Both the position numbers and the translations under genes were made by a program. Of a stretch of 64,000 bases of DNA, positions 33,261 to 44,500 are shown in pieces. Each line of letters starts with the position of its first letter. Position 1 is the first letter of the stretch. The DNA comes from Oxobacter pfennigii (GTDB taxonomy: Bacteria; Bacillota; Clostridia; Clostridiales; Oxobacteraceae). The notes beneath the pieces are model-generated. The model did no database searches. It saw only the letters and a program-made list of their open reading frames with translations, and was not told the DNA's origin. The stretch is from contig NZ_LKET01000021.1 in assembly GCF_001317355.1 (NCBI RefSeq), positions 1-64,000 of the forward strand, in the 5' to 3' direction.

Positions 33261-36200
33261 ATGAGTTTAAGGTTTATTATGGGAAGAGCAGGCACAGGAA
33301 AAACCGAATACTGTTTAAGGGATATAAAAGCAACAATTCAGGGTGAGGATAATTCCAAAGCCATTCTTCTTGTACCCGAAGATTACTCCTTTCAAGCAGA
33401 AAAAAGACTGCTAAAGACCGTCGGCATAACCGGACTTGCCAAAGCGGAGGTTTTAAGCTTTAAAAGGATGGCTTACAAAGTGTTTGCACAGTGCGGCGGA
33501 TTGACCAGAAAGCATATGAATACCGCCGGAAAATATATGCTTTTATACAACATATTAAAAAGGCTAAAGGGGCAATTTGAAATATACGGCAAGGCGGCTG
33601 GGGAGCAGGGCTTTATAAAGACCATGTCCGATATGATAACCGAGCTTAAAACCTACGGAATCACCCCTGAGATGCTGAAAAATACATTGGAAAATTTGCA
33701 GGATAATGAAATATTGTGGAGCAAAACTCACGATATAAGCCTTATATATGAGGAATTTGAAAAAGAGCTTCACAAAGAATATATAGACAGCGATGATGAT
33801 TTGTCCATGCTTAATGACAAGCTTAATAACTGTACATTGTACGATGGTGCTGAAATCTGGGTGGACGGGTTCTCCATGTTAACACCCCAGCAGCTTATGA
33901 TAATCAAAAAGCTTTTATTAAAGGCCAGAAAAGTCAATATAACTCTTTGCTTAGCGATTGAAAAGGGAAATACGGATAAGTTTTATCCTATTGAAAATAT
34001 GAGAGACAGACTTTTAAGGATGGCAGAAATGACAGAAATAAAAGCAGAGGAGCCGGTTGTATTGAACAATGCCCCTTTTCGTTTTATGGAAAGCAATTCC
34101 CTTGGCCATCTTGAAAAAAACATATATACCTATCCATTTGATAGATTTGAAGAAGAGACAGGGGATATAAGCATTTTTAAATCGGTGAACAAGTATTCTG
34201 AGGTACAATATGCAGCCAGGGACATTATAAGACTGTGCAGGGATGAAAATTACAGGTATGGAGATATAACGGTTGTCACAAAGGATTTGGAAGGTTATGA
34301 AAAGCTTATCGGTGCCATATTTACCGAAAACTCCATTCCTTACTATATAGATAAAAAAAGGGATATATTAAGCAATCCTATAATAGTGCTCATATTATCC
34401 GCTATGGAGATACTTATAAAAAACTGGTCCTATGAATCGGTGTTCCGCTATTTAAAGACGTATCTTACAGGAATTTTAAGGGAGGATATAGACATAATTG
34501 AAAACTATGTGCTATCCTGCGGCATAAAAGGAAAGCGGTGGGTGGACCAAAAAGAGTGGGATTATTGGCCGGATAAGGGAATAGATGAGGAATTAAGCGA
34601 GGATGCAAAGGAAGCCTTGGCAAAGATTAATATAATAAGATACAAGATAATTTGCCCCCTGCTGGATTTTTATAACGAAGCAAGGGGAAAGAAAAAGGCA
34701 GTGGAAATATCAAAGGCACTCTTTGAATTTTTATGTGTCATGGGCGTACCCGGAACCATAGAAAATCAGGTTGAAAAGTTTAAAAACCAAGGTGAGCTAT
34801 CCTTTGCCGATGAATACGGAAAGGTGTGGAATTTGCTCGTGGATGCATTGGAGCAGATATCTGAGGTAATGGGAGATAATTTGATGACTCTCGAGGAATT
34901 TACCGATGTGTTCACCATAGGACTTAATGAATATAAAATCGGGCTTATTCCGCCTTCCATAGACCAGGTGTCCGTAACAAGCGTGGAGCGGCTTAAAAGC
35001 CATGAGGTAAAGGCATTGTATTTACTGGGGGTAAATGACGGTATTTTTCCGGTTGGTGCAAAGGAAGAAGGCATATTATCCGACAGTGAAAGGGAGGCTT
35101 TAAAAACACTTGGTTTAGAGCTTGCTCCTAATACAAGGGAGACATTGTTTGAAGAGCATTATACGGTGTACTCCACATTTTCCATGCCATCGCATATTTT
35201 AAAAATATCCTACCCTATAGCCGATCACGAAGGTAGGACAATGAGGATGTCTCAGGTCATTCAGGTTATTAAAAAGATTTTTCCCAATATAAAAGAGGAC
35301 AGTAATATCATATCTGATGAAAGTGAGGAAGGACAGATAAAGCTTGTGGCAGGCCCTGTATCCACCTTTAATGAGCTTATTTTTGCAGTCAAGCGCAAGG
35401 AAATTACCGGGGAAATAAGCGATCTATGGAGGGATGTTAAAAGGTGGTATTTAAAAGATAATAAATGGAGAGGTATGCTTAATTTCGCACTGTCAGCCAG
35501 GTACTACACAAACCAGGTAGAATCCTTAAGACCCGATAAAATAAAAAACATTTACGGAAAGCAGCTTAATTTCAGTATATCAAGGCTGGAGAAGTTTGCC
35601 CAATGCCCCTTTGCTTATTATGTGCAGTATGGTCTAAAGGCAAAGGAGAGAAGGATTTACGAATTAAGCCCTCCGGATATCGGAACATTCCTGCATACAG
35701 TACTGGATAGATTTGCAGCCTTAATTGATAAAAGCAATATGTCTTGGAGGGATTTAGAGAAAAAATGGTGTGAGGAGACTATATCAGAAATAGTGGATGA
35801 TACGGTAAATGAGGCCTCCGGTTCCATACTTTCAAGCTCTGCCAGGTATAAATATTTGAAGAACAGGCTAAAGAAGATAATACTAAGGTCGGTATGGCTC
35901 ATTTCCATGCACATTAAAAAGGGAAATTTTGAGCCTAAAGGCCATGAGATAATATTCGGTCAGAGCAAGGAATATCCGCCTATAATCTTGACCCTTCCAT
36001 CGGGGGAAAAAGTAAATCTAATAGGAAGGATAGACAGGGTGGATGAGCTTGAAACGGAAGAAGGAATATATGTCAGAATAATCGACTATAAATCGGGCAA
36101 TAAAAGCTTTAATTTATCCGACATATATAACGGACTGGAGCTGCAGCTTTTGATTTATTTGGATGCCCTGTTGGAATATGAATCAAAAAAGACCGGCAAG

Positions 36201-36692
36201 AAGGCCTTCCCCGGAGGCATATTGTATTTTAAAATAGACGATCCTATGATATCCACAGAAGGTGAGTTATCTTTAGAGGAAATAGAGACGGAGATTATGA
36301 AAAGGCTCAAGATGAAGGGGCTTTTACTATCTGATGTGAGGATTATAAAGCAGATGGATAAGGACATGGACAAAAGCTCCCTTATAATACCTGCCATGAT
36401 TAAGGCTGACGGTACCTTAAGCGCTGCCTCGTCGTCAGCTGATGCGGAGAATTTTGATGACTTAAGAAGCCATGTAAGAAAGTTGATTATTAGCCTTTGC
36501 GAGGATATGCTTTTAGGTAACATAACCATAAAGCCTTACAAAAAGGGTAAGAACACTCCCTGCGATTTTTGCAGCTATAAATCCATATGCAGGTTTGATG
36601 TTACCATAAGGGCAAACAGCTACAGAGTGATTAAGGACAAGAGCAGGGATGAAATATGGGATGCCTTGAAGCAGGAAGGAGGCGGCATATGA
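33261..36692 (+). CDS. addB: ATP-dependent helicase/deoxyribonuclease subunit B (AddB)
   Basis: Half of the AddAB helicase-nuclease that resects DNA ends to a Chi site for recombination. Walker A is GRAGTGKTE (8-16). The C-terminal nuclease domain contains GRIDRVDELE and IDYKSGNKSF. The four Fe-S cysteines are one in FAQCPFAYYV and three in CDFCSYKSICRFD. The 1143-residue length is normal. ATG 33261 follows GGAGG; the frame's earlier start (33234) has no site. The stop overlaps the addA start (ATGA). Confidence 0.94.
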   Translation: MSLRFIMGRAGTGKTEYCLRDIKATIQGEDNSKAILLVPEDYSFQAEKRLLKTVGITGLAKAEVLSFKRMAYKVFAQCGGLTRKHMNTAGKYMLLYNILKRLKGQFEIYGKAAGEQGFIKTMSDMITELKTYGITPEMLKNTLENLQDNEILWSKTHDISLIYEEFEKELHKEYIDSDDDLSMLNDKLNNCTLYDGAEIWVDGFSMLTPQQLMIIKKLLLKARKVNITLCLAIEKGNTDKFYPIENMRDRLLRMAEMTEIKAEEPVVLNNAPFRFMESNSLGHLEKNIYTYPFDRFEEETGDISIFKSVNKYSEVQYAARDIIRLCRDENYRYGDITVVTKDLEGYEKLIGAIFTENSIPYYIDKKRDILSNPIIVLILSAMEILIKNWSYESVFRYLKTYLTGILREDIDIIENYVLSCGIKGKRWVDQKEWDYWPDKGIDEELSEDAKEALAKINIIRYKIICPLLDFYNEARGKKKAVEISKALFEFLCVMGVPGTIENQVEKFKNQGELSFADEYGKVWNLLVDALEQISEVMGDNLMTLEEFTDVFTIGLNEYKIGLIPPSIDQVSVTSVERLKSHEVKALYLLGVNDGIFPVGAKEEGILSDSEREALKTLGLELAPNTRETLFEEHYTVYSTFSMPSHILKISYPIADHEGRTMRMSQVIQVIKKIFPNIKEDSNIISDESEEGQIKLVAGPVSTFNELIFAVKRKEITGEISDLWRDVKRWYLKDNKWRGMLNFALSARYYTNQVESLRPDKIKNIYGKQLNFSISRLEKFAQCPFAYYVQYGLKAKERRIYELSPPDIGTFLHTVLDRFAALIDKSNMSWRDLEKKWCEETISEIVDDTVNEASGSILSSSARYKYLKNRLKKIILRSVWLISMHIKKGNFEPKGHEIIFGQSKEYPPIILTLPSGEKVNLIGRIDRVDELETEEGIYVRIIDYKSGNKSFNLSDIYNGLELQLLIYLDALLEYESKKTGKKAFPGGILYFKIDDPMISTEGELSLEEIETEIMKRLKMKGLLLSDVRIIKQMDKDMDKSSLIIPAMIKADGTLSAASSSADAENFDDLRSHVRKLIISLCEDMLLGNITIKPYKKGKNTPCDFCSYKSICRFDVTIRANSYRVIKDKSRDEIWDALKQEGGGI

Positions 36693-39600
36693 GCAGTGCA
36701 AAGTGGACCCTTGAACAGAAAAAAGCAATAGAAGCGAGAAACAGTAACCTCCTTATAGCCGCTGCTGCCGGCGCCGGAAAGACTGCCGTACTGGTCGAGA
36801 GGATAATTCAGAGAATAATGGATGCCGATAATCCCGTTGATATAGATAAATTGCTGGTGGTGACCTTTACAAACGCGGCAGCTTCTGAGATGAGAGAGAG
36901 AATAGGCAATGCCATATCAGGAGTTTTAGAGAAACAGCCGGATTCCCAAAAACTCCAAAGGCAGATGGCACTATTGAGCCGTGCTCACATAACCACAATA
37001 CACAGCTTTTGCCTTGAAGTCATAAGAAGCAATTTTCATATGCTGGATTTGGACCCGGCTTTTAAAATAGCCGACGAAACAGAATCGGTATTATTAAAGC
37101 AGGAAGCCATGGAAGAGGTATTTGATGAAAGGTATGAAGAGGGCCTAAATGAGGGCTTTCTAAACCTGGTGGACAGCTTCGGGGGTAACAAAAGCGATAA
37201 TTCTCTAAAAGAGATGGTGCTTAAATTATATGGTTTTTCTCAGGCCATGCCCTACCCTGAGGAATGGCTTTATGAGGTGGCGGAAAGATTTGATGTGGAT
37301 GGCGATTTTGATTTTGACTCCTCCATATGGGCGGATATTTTAAGGGAAGACATTAAAATTGAGTTATCAGGCATCATAAGCAATATGAAAAAGGCGGCGG
37401 ACATGCTAGATGGCGCTTCCGGCCTTGAAAATTATTACGAACATATTTTAAATGAATACAGGGCCTTGCAGGAAATAGAAAATAAAAGTAGCGGTTCCTG
37501 GGATGAATTAAGAGACATTATTAATTCCTTTGAATTTGAAAGGCTTCCCCGGGTTAAGAAAGAGGCTGACAAAGAGGTTCAGGAGATTGCGAAGGACCTA
37601 AGAGATTCTGTTAAGGAAGCTTTAAGAAAAAGCCGGGATGTATTAAAGCTTACTTTGGATGAAATAAAGGAACAGATGAAAAAAATGCATCCTGATATGA
37701 AGGCATTGGTAAATACAGTTGTGCTTTTTTCTCAAAGGTATAACCTCAAGAAAAGAGAAAAGGGAGTAATAGATTTTAACGACATAGAGCATTACTGCAT
37801 ACAAATACTCACCCAAAGAGAAGGGAAAATTGTCACGCCTTCAAAGGCGGCAGTGAGATATCGTGACGAATTTGAAGAGATTTTAATAGATGAGTATCAG
37901 GACAGCAACATGGTTCAGGAGCTTATTTTAACGAATATTTCAAAGGTGCCTGTAGGCCAGTACAATATATTCATGGTTGGGGATGTAAAGCAGAGCATTT
38001 ACAGGTTCCGCCAGGCAAAGCCAGAGCTCTTCCTTCATAAATACAATACATATTCCGATGACGATAATGGGAAGAAAAGAAGGATACTACTTTATAAAAA
38101 CTTCAGGAGCAGGAAGGAAGTAATCGGCGGCGTTAACTATGTATTCAAAGGCTTGATGTCAAAGACAATAGGAGAGCTTGAATACACGGATGATGAAAAG
38201 TTAAATCCGGGAGCTGATTATCCGGAAATTGAGGATGAAGAGGCTTTGTGCGGAGGGCCTATTGAACTTCATATAATCGAGTCAGACAAGGTAGAAGAAG
38301 AGGAAGAGGAAAATGAGGATGAAGAGGTAGTTGAGGTGGATGAGGAACAGGAGGATATAGATAGCGTTCGATTAGAAGCTATGATGGTGGCAGAGAGGAT
38401 TAATAATTTATTATATAGAAATGGGCAAAAGAGCTTTAAGGTATATGATAAAAACATAAATGGTTATAGGCCGGTGGAATACAGGGATATTGTAATACTT
38501 ATGAGGGCCACATCCTCCTTTGCGCCAATCTTTACGGAGGAACTTTTAAATGCCGGAATACCTGTATTTGCGGATACGGGAAGCGGATATTTTGATACCG
38601 ATGAAATACAGACGGTTTTATCTCTTCTCATGATAATAGATAATCCCATGCAGGATGTACCCTTAATATCCGTTCTGCGCTCACCCATTGCCCCCTTCAG
38701 CCCGGAGGAACTGTTGGACACAAGGATGGCGGCCGCTAATAAAACCTTTTATGAGGCTATAAAGGAAAAGACAAAGGCAGAGGATGATTTGGGCAAGAAA
38801 TGCCGTGAGTTTCTGGAGTTTCTTGAAAAGTTGAGGGATAAGGCTGTGAATATGCCTATTTCCGAATTTATTTGGTTTCTATACAATGAGACGGGCTATT
38901 ATGCCTATGCCAGCGCCATGCCGGGGGGTATTCAAAGGCAGGGAAATCTGCGCATTCTCTTTGAAAGGGCAAGGGAATATGAAAGCACAAGCTTAAAAGG
39001 CCTTTTTAACTTTATAAATTTCATTAAAAAGCTTCAAAAAAGCAGCGGAGACATGGGGAGTGCTAAAATCCTGGGGGAAAACGAAAACGTGGTAAGGATT
39101 ATGAGCATCCATAAGAGCAAGGGGCTGGAGTTTCCCGTTACAATTTTAAGCGGCTTAGGGAGAAAATTTAACATGAGGGATTTGAACAGCCCGGTGCTTT
39201 TTCACCATGAATTGGGCTTGGGGCCTGATTTTGTGGACAATAAGATGAGATACCGCTATCAGACCATTATAAAGCAGGCCTTGAAGAAGAAGATAAGGTT
39301 TGAGAGCTTATCTGAAGAGATGAGGATACTTTACGTTGCATTGACAAGAGCCCGGGAAAAGTTGATTTTGACGGGGACTGTTAACAATGTTGATAAGTTA
39401 TGTGGATATTGTGGAAAAGCTGCTGATGGGCTGGGGATAAAAATTCCCGAATACCATGTTATAAATAGCAAAAATTTTCTTCACTGGATCTTCCCTGTCA
39501 TTTTAAAGCACAGGAGCCTGAATGAATTAAGGGAGGCGGCTAATCTTATGGATATGCCTATGGAAGCCATAATCGATGACCCTTCACTTTGGGAAGTTAA

Positions 39601-40414
39601 ATTCCATAAAATGAAGGATATTTTATCCTGCAGGAATGAAAAGGTCGAAGAAGAAACTGCCGTAATGGATGAGGCGGAAGAAGAGGAAGAGACAAGCCCT
39701 CTGGCCCATGAAGTTGTAAGAAGGCTTAATTGGGTATATGGCTATAGCTATGCTTCAAAGCTTCCGGCCAAGTTATCCGTCACTGAACTTAAAAAGAGAA
39801 TGGGTACAAATATTGATGATGAATATACCCAAAGCATATTTGAGGAGCCTATAAATAAAACTCCTTCATTTATGAAGGAAAAGTCGGATTTATCCGCTTC
39901 TGAGAGGGGAACGGTGATGCACAGCATAATGCAGCACATGGATTTGGGTAAGATACTTAAGACTCAGGATGTGGAAGCATTAATCAAAGAGCTGGTTGAC
40001 AGTGAACTCTTAACCGAAGTTCAGGCTAAGACGGTAAACATTAAAAAAGTAATTGAGTTTTTTGAATCTCCCATTGGCAAAAGGCTTAATTTTGCCAAAA
40101 ATGTAAGAAGGGAAATGCCTTTTTATATGGAGATTGACAGCACAGAAGTGTTTAAAGGCTTGCCTTATGATAAATATAAGGATGAGAAAATACTTCTTCA
40201 AGGTATAATAGACTGCTATTTCGAAGAAGAAGATGGATTGGTACTCTTAGATTACAAGACGGATTATGTGAATGATGACAATTTAGAATTAATTAAGCAA
40301 AAATATAAATCTCAGATTGAATATTACAAAAATGCATTGGAGCAAATGACAGGCAAAAAAGTAAAGGAAAAATACATTTATCTTTTTTATAACGGGCAGG
40401 TTTTAAAATACTAA
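36689..40414 (+). CDS. addA: ATP-dependent helicase/nuclease subunit A (AddA)
   Basis: UvrD-type helicase with a C-terminal RecB-like nuclease domain. Walker A AAAAGAGKTAVLVERI lies near the N-terminus; LIDEYQDSN is Walker B; VGDVKQSIYRFRQAKPELF and LYVALTRAREKLILTG are helicase motifs. The nuclease motif is LLDYKTDYV near the end. At 1241 residues it is full length. Two very acidic stretches (around residues 532-560 and 989-1012) are linker-like. It starts by overlapping addB and ends 19 nt before sbcD. Confidence 0.94.
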   Translation: MSSAKWTLEQKKAIEARNSNLLIAAAAGAGKTAVLVERIIQRIMDADNPVDIDKLLVVTFTNAAASEMRERIGNAISGVLEKQPDSQKLQRQMALLSRAHITTIHSFCLEVIRSNFHMLDLDPAFKIADETESVLLKQEAMEEVFDERYEEGLNEGFLNLVDSFGGNKSDNSLKEMVLKLYGFSQAMPYPEEWLYEVAERFDVDGDFDFDSSIWADILREDIKIELSGIISNMKKAADMLDGASGLENYYEHILNEYRALQEIENKSSGSWDELRDIINSFEFERLPRVKKEADKEVQEIAKDLRDSVKEALRKSRDVLKLTLDEIKEQMKKMHPDMKALVNTVVLFSQRYNLKKREKGVIDFNDIEHYCIQILTQREGKIVTPSKAAVRYRDEFEEILIDEYQDSNMVQELILTNISKVPVGQYNIFMVGDVKQSIYRFRQAKPELFLHKYNTYSDDDNGKKRRILLYKNFRSRKEVIGGVNYVFKGLMSKTIGELEYTDDEKLNPGADYPEIEDEEALCGGPIELHIIESDKVEEEEEENEDEEVVEVDEEQEDIDSVRLEAMMVAERINNLLYRNGQKSFKVYDKNINGYRPVEYRDIVILMRATSSFAPIFTEELLNAGIPVFADTGSGYFDTDEIQTVLSLLMIIDNPMQDVPLISVLRSPIAPFSPEELLDTRMAAANKTFYEAIKEKTKAEDDLGKKCREFLEFLEKLRDKAVNMPISEFIWFLYNETGYYAYASAMPGGIQRQGNLRILFERAREYESTSLKGLFNFINFIKKLQKSSGDMGSAKILGENENVVRIMSIHKSKGLEFPVTILSGLGRKFNMRDLNSPVLFHHELGLGPDFVDNKMRYRYQTIIKQALKKKIRFESLSEEMRILYVALTRAREKLILTGTVNNVDKLCGYCGKAADGLGIKIPEYHVINSKNFLHWIFPVILKHRSLNELREAANLMDMPMEAIIDDPSLWEVKFHKMKDILSCRNEKVEEETAVMDEAEEEEETSPLAHEVVRRLNWVYGYSYASKLPAKLSVTELKKRMGTNIDDEYTQSIFEEPINKTPSFMKEKSDLSASERGTVMHSIMQHMDLGKILKTQDVEALIKELVDSELLTEVQAKTVNIKKVIEFFESPIGKRLNFAKNVRREMPFYMEIDSTEVFKGLPYDKYKDEKILLQGIIDCYFEEEDGLVLLDYKTDYVNDDNLELIKQKYKSQIEYYKNALEQMTGKKVKEKYIYLFYNGQVLKY

Positions 40415-40433
40415 GTAAAGGGAGGTTGGGAAA

Positions 40434-41582
40434 ATGCGCATAATTCATACCTCAGACTGGCATTTAGGCAGGATATTTCACGGAGTTCATTTGACTGAGG
40501 ACCAGGCTTATATATTGGAGGAGTTAACTCTTCTTATAAAGGATAAAAAACCTGACGTGCTCTTGGTGGCGGGGGATATATTCGACCGCTCTGTGCCCCC
40601 CGTTGAAGCCGTCAACCTGCTGGATGAAACTATTTCAAAGATAATTTTAGATTTCAGGATACCAATTATAATGATTTCAGGAAACCATGACAGTGCCGAC
40701 AGGATACATTTCGGCTCCCGCCTTATGGGCCCTTCCAAGCTTAATGTAACGGGAAGATTTTCTAAAAATATAAATCCTTTGATTATCGAAGATAAATTCG
40801 GTTCCGTATTTTTTTACTCCCTTCCTTACGCCGAACCGGCGATTATCAGGGAAGTATTGGAGGATGAAGAAATTCACAGCCATGATGATTCCATGAAAAA
40901 AATCATAGCTGCCATTGGGGATAATATGGATAAGTCCAAAAGGAATGTGCTGATTTCTCATACCTTTGTAGCAGGGGGAGAGGGAAGCGAGTCTGAACGG
41001 CCTCTTTCCATAGGTGGCACAAGTGTGGTGGATTCATCCTATTTCAAAGACTTTGATTATGTAGCCTTAGGACATCTTCACAGGCCTCAAAAGGTAACAT
41101 CAGAGACAATCAGATATTCAGGATCTCTTATGAAGTATTCCTTTTCGGAGGCTGATCAGAAAAAGCATATTCCGATTATAGAGATGGACGGCAAAGGTAC
41201 TGTATCAATAGAAAAGATAGAGCTTAGGCCAAAGCGGGATGTAAGATGTATAGAAGGGTATCTTGAGGATTTATTGAACCACCCCGAGGAGTGCAAGAAT
41301 AAGGAAGATTATTTGATGGTGACTTTAAAGGATGAAGGAGCCATTTTAGATGCTATGGGAAAGATACGAAGAGTGTATCCTAACACCCTTCACATAGAAA
41401 GGCCTCAGATGCTTCTAAGCACCGAATTAAGAGGCCCGGATTCGAATTTTAAGAAAATGGATATAAAGGATTTGTTCTCATCTTTTTTTAACCAGGTTAC
41501 AGACAGTAAAATAAGCGATGAGCATTTAAAGGCATTTGAAGAAATACTGTCCAAACATAATGGTGCATTGAGGTGGGATTGA
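40434..41582 (+). CDS. sbcD: Exonuclease subunit SbcD (Mre11-like)
   Basis: Metallophosphatase nuclease of the SbcCD complex, which opens DNA hairpins and blocked ends. Phosphoesterase motifs run in order: DWHLGRIFHG (DxH), VAGDIFDRS (GDxxD), ISGNHDSADR (GNHD), LISHTF and LGHLHRPQ (GHxH). At 382 residues it is standard. GGGAGG precedes the ATG; one base separates it from sbcC. Confidence 0.94.
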   Translation: MRIIHTSDWHLGRIFHGVHLTEDQAYILEELTLLIKDKKPDVLLVAGDIFDRSVPPVEAVNLLDETISKIILDFRIPIIMISGNHDSADRIHFGSRLMGPSKLNVTGRFSKNINPLIIEDKFGSVFFYSLPYAEPAIIREVLEDEEIHSHDDSMKKIIAAIGDNMDKSKRNVLISHTFVAGGEGSESERPLSIGGTSVVDSSYFKDFDYVALGHLHRPQKVTSETIRYSGSLMKYSFSEADQKKHIPIIEMDGKGTVSIEKIELRPKRDVRCIEGYLEDLLNHPEECKNKEDYLMVTLKDEGAILDAMGKIRRVYPNTLHIERPQMLLSTELRGPDSNFKKMDIKDLFSSFFNQVTDSKISDEHLKAFEEILSKHNGALRWD

Positions 41583-41583
41583 T

Positions 41584-44500
41584 ATGAAACCTCTTAAATT
41601 AACAATGAGCGCTTTCGGACCTTATGCGGATTGCCAGCTTCTTGATTTCTCCGACCTTAAAAACAACAGTATATTTTTAATACACGGGCCTACGGGAGCA
41701 GGAAAGACCAGCATATTGGATGCAATATGCTTTGCCCTCTATGGGGACAGTAGTGGCGCCGAGAAGGACGGAAAAAGCCTAAGGAGTCACTATGCCAATT
41801 TGGATACCCTTACAGAAGTGGTATTTGATTTTGAGCTTAAGGATAAAAAATACAGAATAAAGAGAATCCCCGAGCAGGAGCGTTTAAAAAGGGCGGGGAT
41901 AGGTACCACAATGCAAAATTCAGAAGCAGTCATGTGGAGGCTTAAAGAAGGCGGAGAAGAGCTTATAATAAGCGGCTGGAGCAAGGTGACAGATGAGGTA
42001 AAAAAAATTATAGGCTTTGAAAGCGAACAGTTCCGTCAGGTAATAATGCTTCCCCAGGGGCAGTTTCGAAAGCTTCTTACGGCTGATTCCAAAGAGCGCC
42101 AGGATATAATGGAAAAGATTTTTCATACAGAGGTTTACAGAAAAATCGAAGAAATATTAAAAGAGTCGGCAAAAGAGCTTAGAAACTCCATTATGAAAAA
42201 GGAAGAAAGAAGAAAATGGTGCCTTGAAACTTTGGGCTGTGGGGATGTATCAAAGGTGGAGGGGCTCATAGCTGAAAGCACTCAAAGGCTTAGCAATATA
42301 TCCTTGATATTAAAGGAGAAGAATAAAAAGGTTAAGTCTCTTCAGGATAACCATATAAAAGCCCGGGAAGGGAACGAAAAGTTAAGGGATCTGGAAGAGA
42401 GATTTCAGGATTTAGAAGCTTTAAAAGCTTTATCTGAAGATTATGATGCTAAAGGGATTCAGCTTCAAAATGCCAGGAAAGCTGCGACATTAGGGGAGAC
42501 TGAAAAAGCCACTCGCCTAAGAAGTGAAGATAAGAAAAGGTGTGGGGAGGATTTAAATAATAAAACTGAAGCTTTTAACATAGCCATAAAAAATCATGAA
42601 ATAATCGAAAAGAAATTTAAAATAGAAAAAGAGAGAGAAAGGGAGAGAGAGGCCAAAAGAAAGACTGTAATAGAGCTTGAAGGCTATATGGATAGGGTAG
42701 CGTCCTTAGAAACTTACAGAAATTCCATAGAAAACCTTAAAATAGAGGTTGACAAAATAGCCAAGGACAAAGACAATATTCATAAAAGGCATATAAAAAT
42801 TCAAGAAAATTTAAAGATTAATTTACAAAGAGTAAAAGAAGCCGAAGAGATTGTTTTAAAGTTACCTATTTTTGAAGATGTTTTTAACAAAAACATGATA
42901 CTGCTGGAAAAAAGAAACAGCCTTGATAATTTTAAGATAAGGCTTAACGACGTATTTAAAACCCATTCCGTCGCCTTTCAGGAATATGAGAAATTAAGTT
43001 TACAATATATTAAAGAAAAAGAAGAATACTTTTCGCTTCAGGAGCTGTGGAATAAAGGACAGGCAGCTATTTTGGCTAGAGGGCTTAAAGATAACATGCC
43101 CTGCCCTGTATGCGGATCCATTCATCATCCTAATTTGGCCACAACCCATGAAGCCATTCCCACAGAAATAGAGCTGAAAGAAAAAATATCGTTGGTAGAA
43201 AAGCTGGAAAAAGAGAAAAACAATAGAAAAGATGCTTTGGATGAAGTGACTAAAGAGAAAAGCAAGCTGGAAGCATCCATAGAAGCTCTTGAAGCAGAAC
43301 TTAAGGAAAGCAAGGATATAGATATCGAAAAGCTTAATGTCCAGTTGGAAAATGTTAAAAAAGCATATGAGAAAGCTGAGATTAAGGCAAAAGAGCTTGA
43401 TGCCTTGAAAGAGGAGCTTAAAAATGAGGAAATCCTGGAGCAGAATATTAAAAACAGTCTTTTGGAGCTTGAAAATATTTTTGCTTCAAAGAATGATGAA
43501 TATCAGAGAAGCTTAGGTTCTCTTAAGGGAATGGAAGATAACATACCTGAAGCAATAAGGACATTGGAAGCGCTGGAACAAGAGACTTTGAAAGCTAATA
43601 ATGCTTTTAATGCACTTAAGGAAGCCTTTGATAAAGCCAATAAGGAATATGAGGATTCCTCCCGCCTTTTGACTCAGGCAGAATCATTGAAGGTAAGTGC
43701 TGAGATTGCCTTGGAGGAAGCCGTAGTAAAGTACAACCAAGAGAGAGCCCGATTCAGTGAGAGCTTGAAAAAAGCCGGCTTTGAAAAATACAGTGATTAT
43801 GAAAGCGCCAAGATGACTGAAACTGCCATAACAACCATGGAACAAGATATAAAAAGCTATGAAGGCAAAATAAAATCCGCTGAGGATGCTTATGCAAAAG
43901 CCTTAAATGCCTCCCGTGATATCACACTACAGGATCTGGAAGTAATGGAAAAAGAACTTCAAAGTGCTGAGGACGAGTTTAGAGAAGCCATAAAAGAAGA
44001 ATCAAGCCTGGCAAAAACCATTGGAGATTATAAGAAAACTCATTCTGAAATAAATGAGCTGGAAGAAAAAATAGTTATAGAAGAACAAAAATATTCGGTT
44101 GTTGGACATCTTTCCAATGTTTCCGCAGGGCAAAACGGCTATGGTATGACTTTTCAAAGGTTTGTACTTGGAACCTTGCTGGATGATATAACATATGCGG
44201 CAACTGAAAGATTGAAACTTATGAGCAAAGGCAGGTATCAACTTCGAAGAACACTGGACAGGGCAAGAAAAAATTCGGCTGGCGGGCTGGAGCTTGAGGT
44301 ATTTGATACATATACGGGTGTGGAGCGGTCAGTAACCACATTATCAGGCGGAGAAAGCTTTCTAGCATCTCTATCCCTTGCACTGGGCCTGGCTGATGTT
44401 GTTCAGTCATATTCAGGAGGAATAAGCTTAGATACTATTTTTGTGGATGAAGGCTTTGGTACCTTGGATCCGGAATCACTGGACTTTGCTATAAGAACAT

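Noticed and set aside
38269-38457. Opposite-strand Ser-rich ORF in addA
   Set aside because: It is the reverse complement of the Glu-rich acidic linker of AddA, with no start signals.
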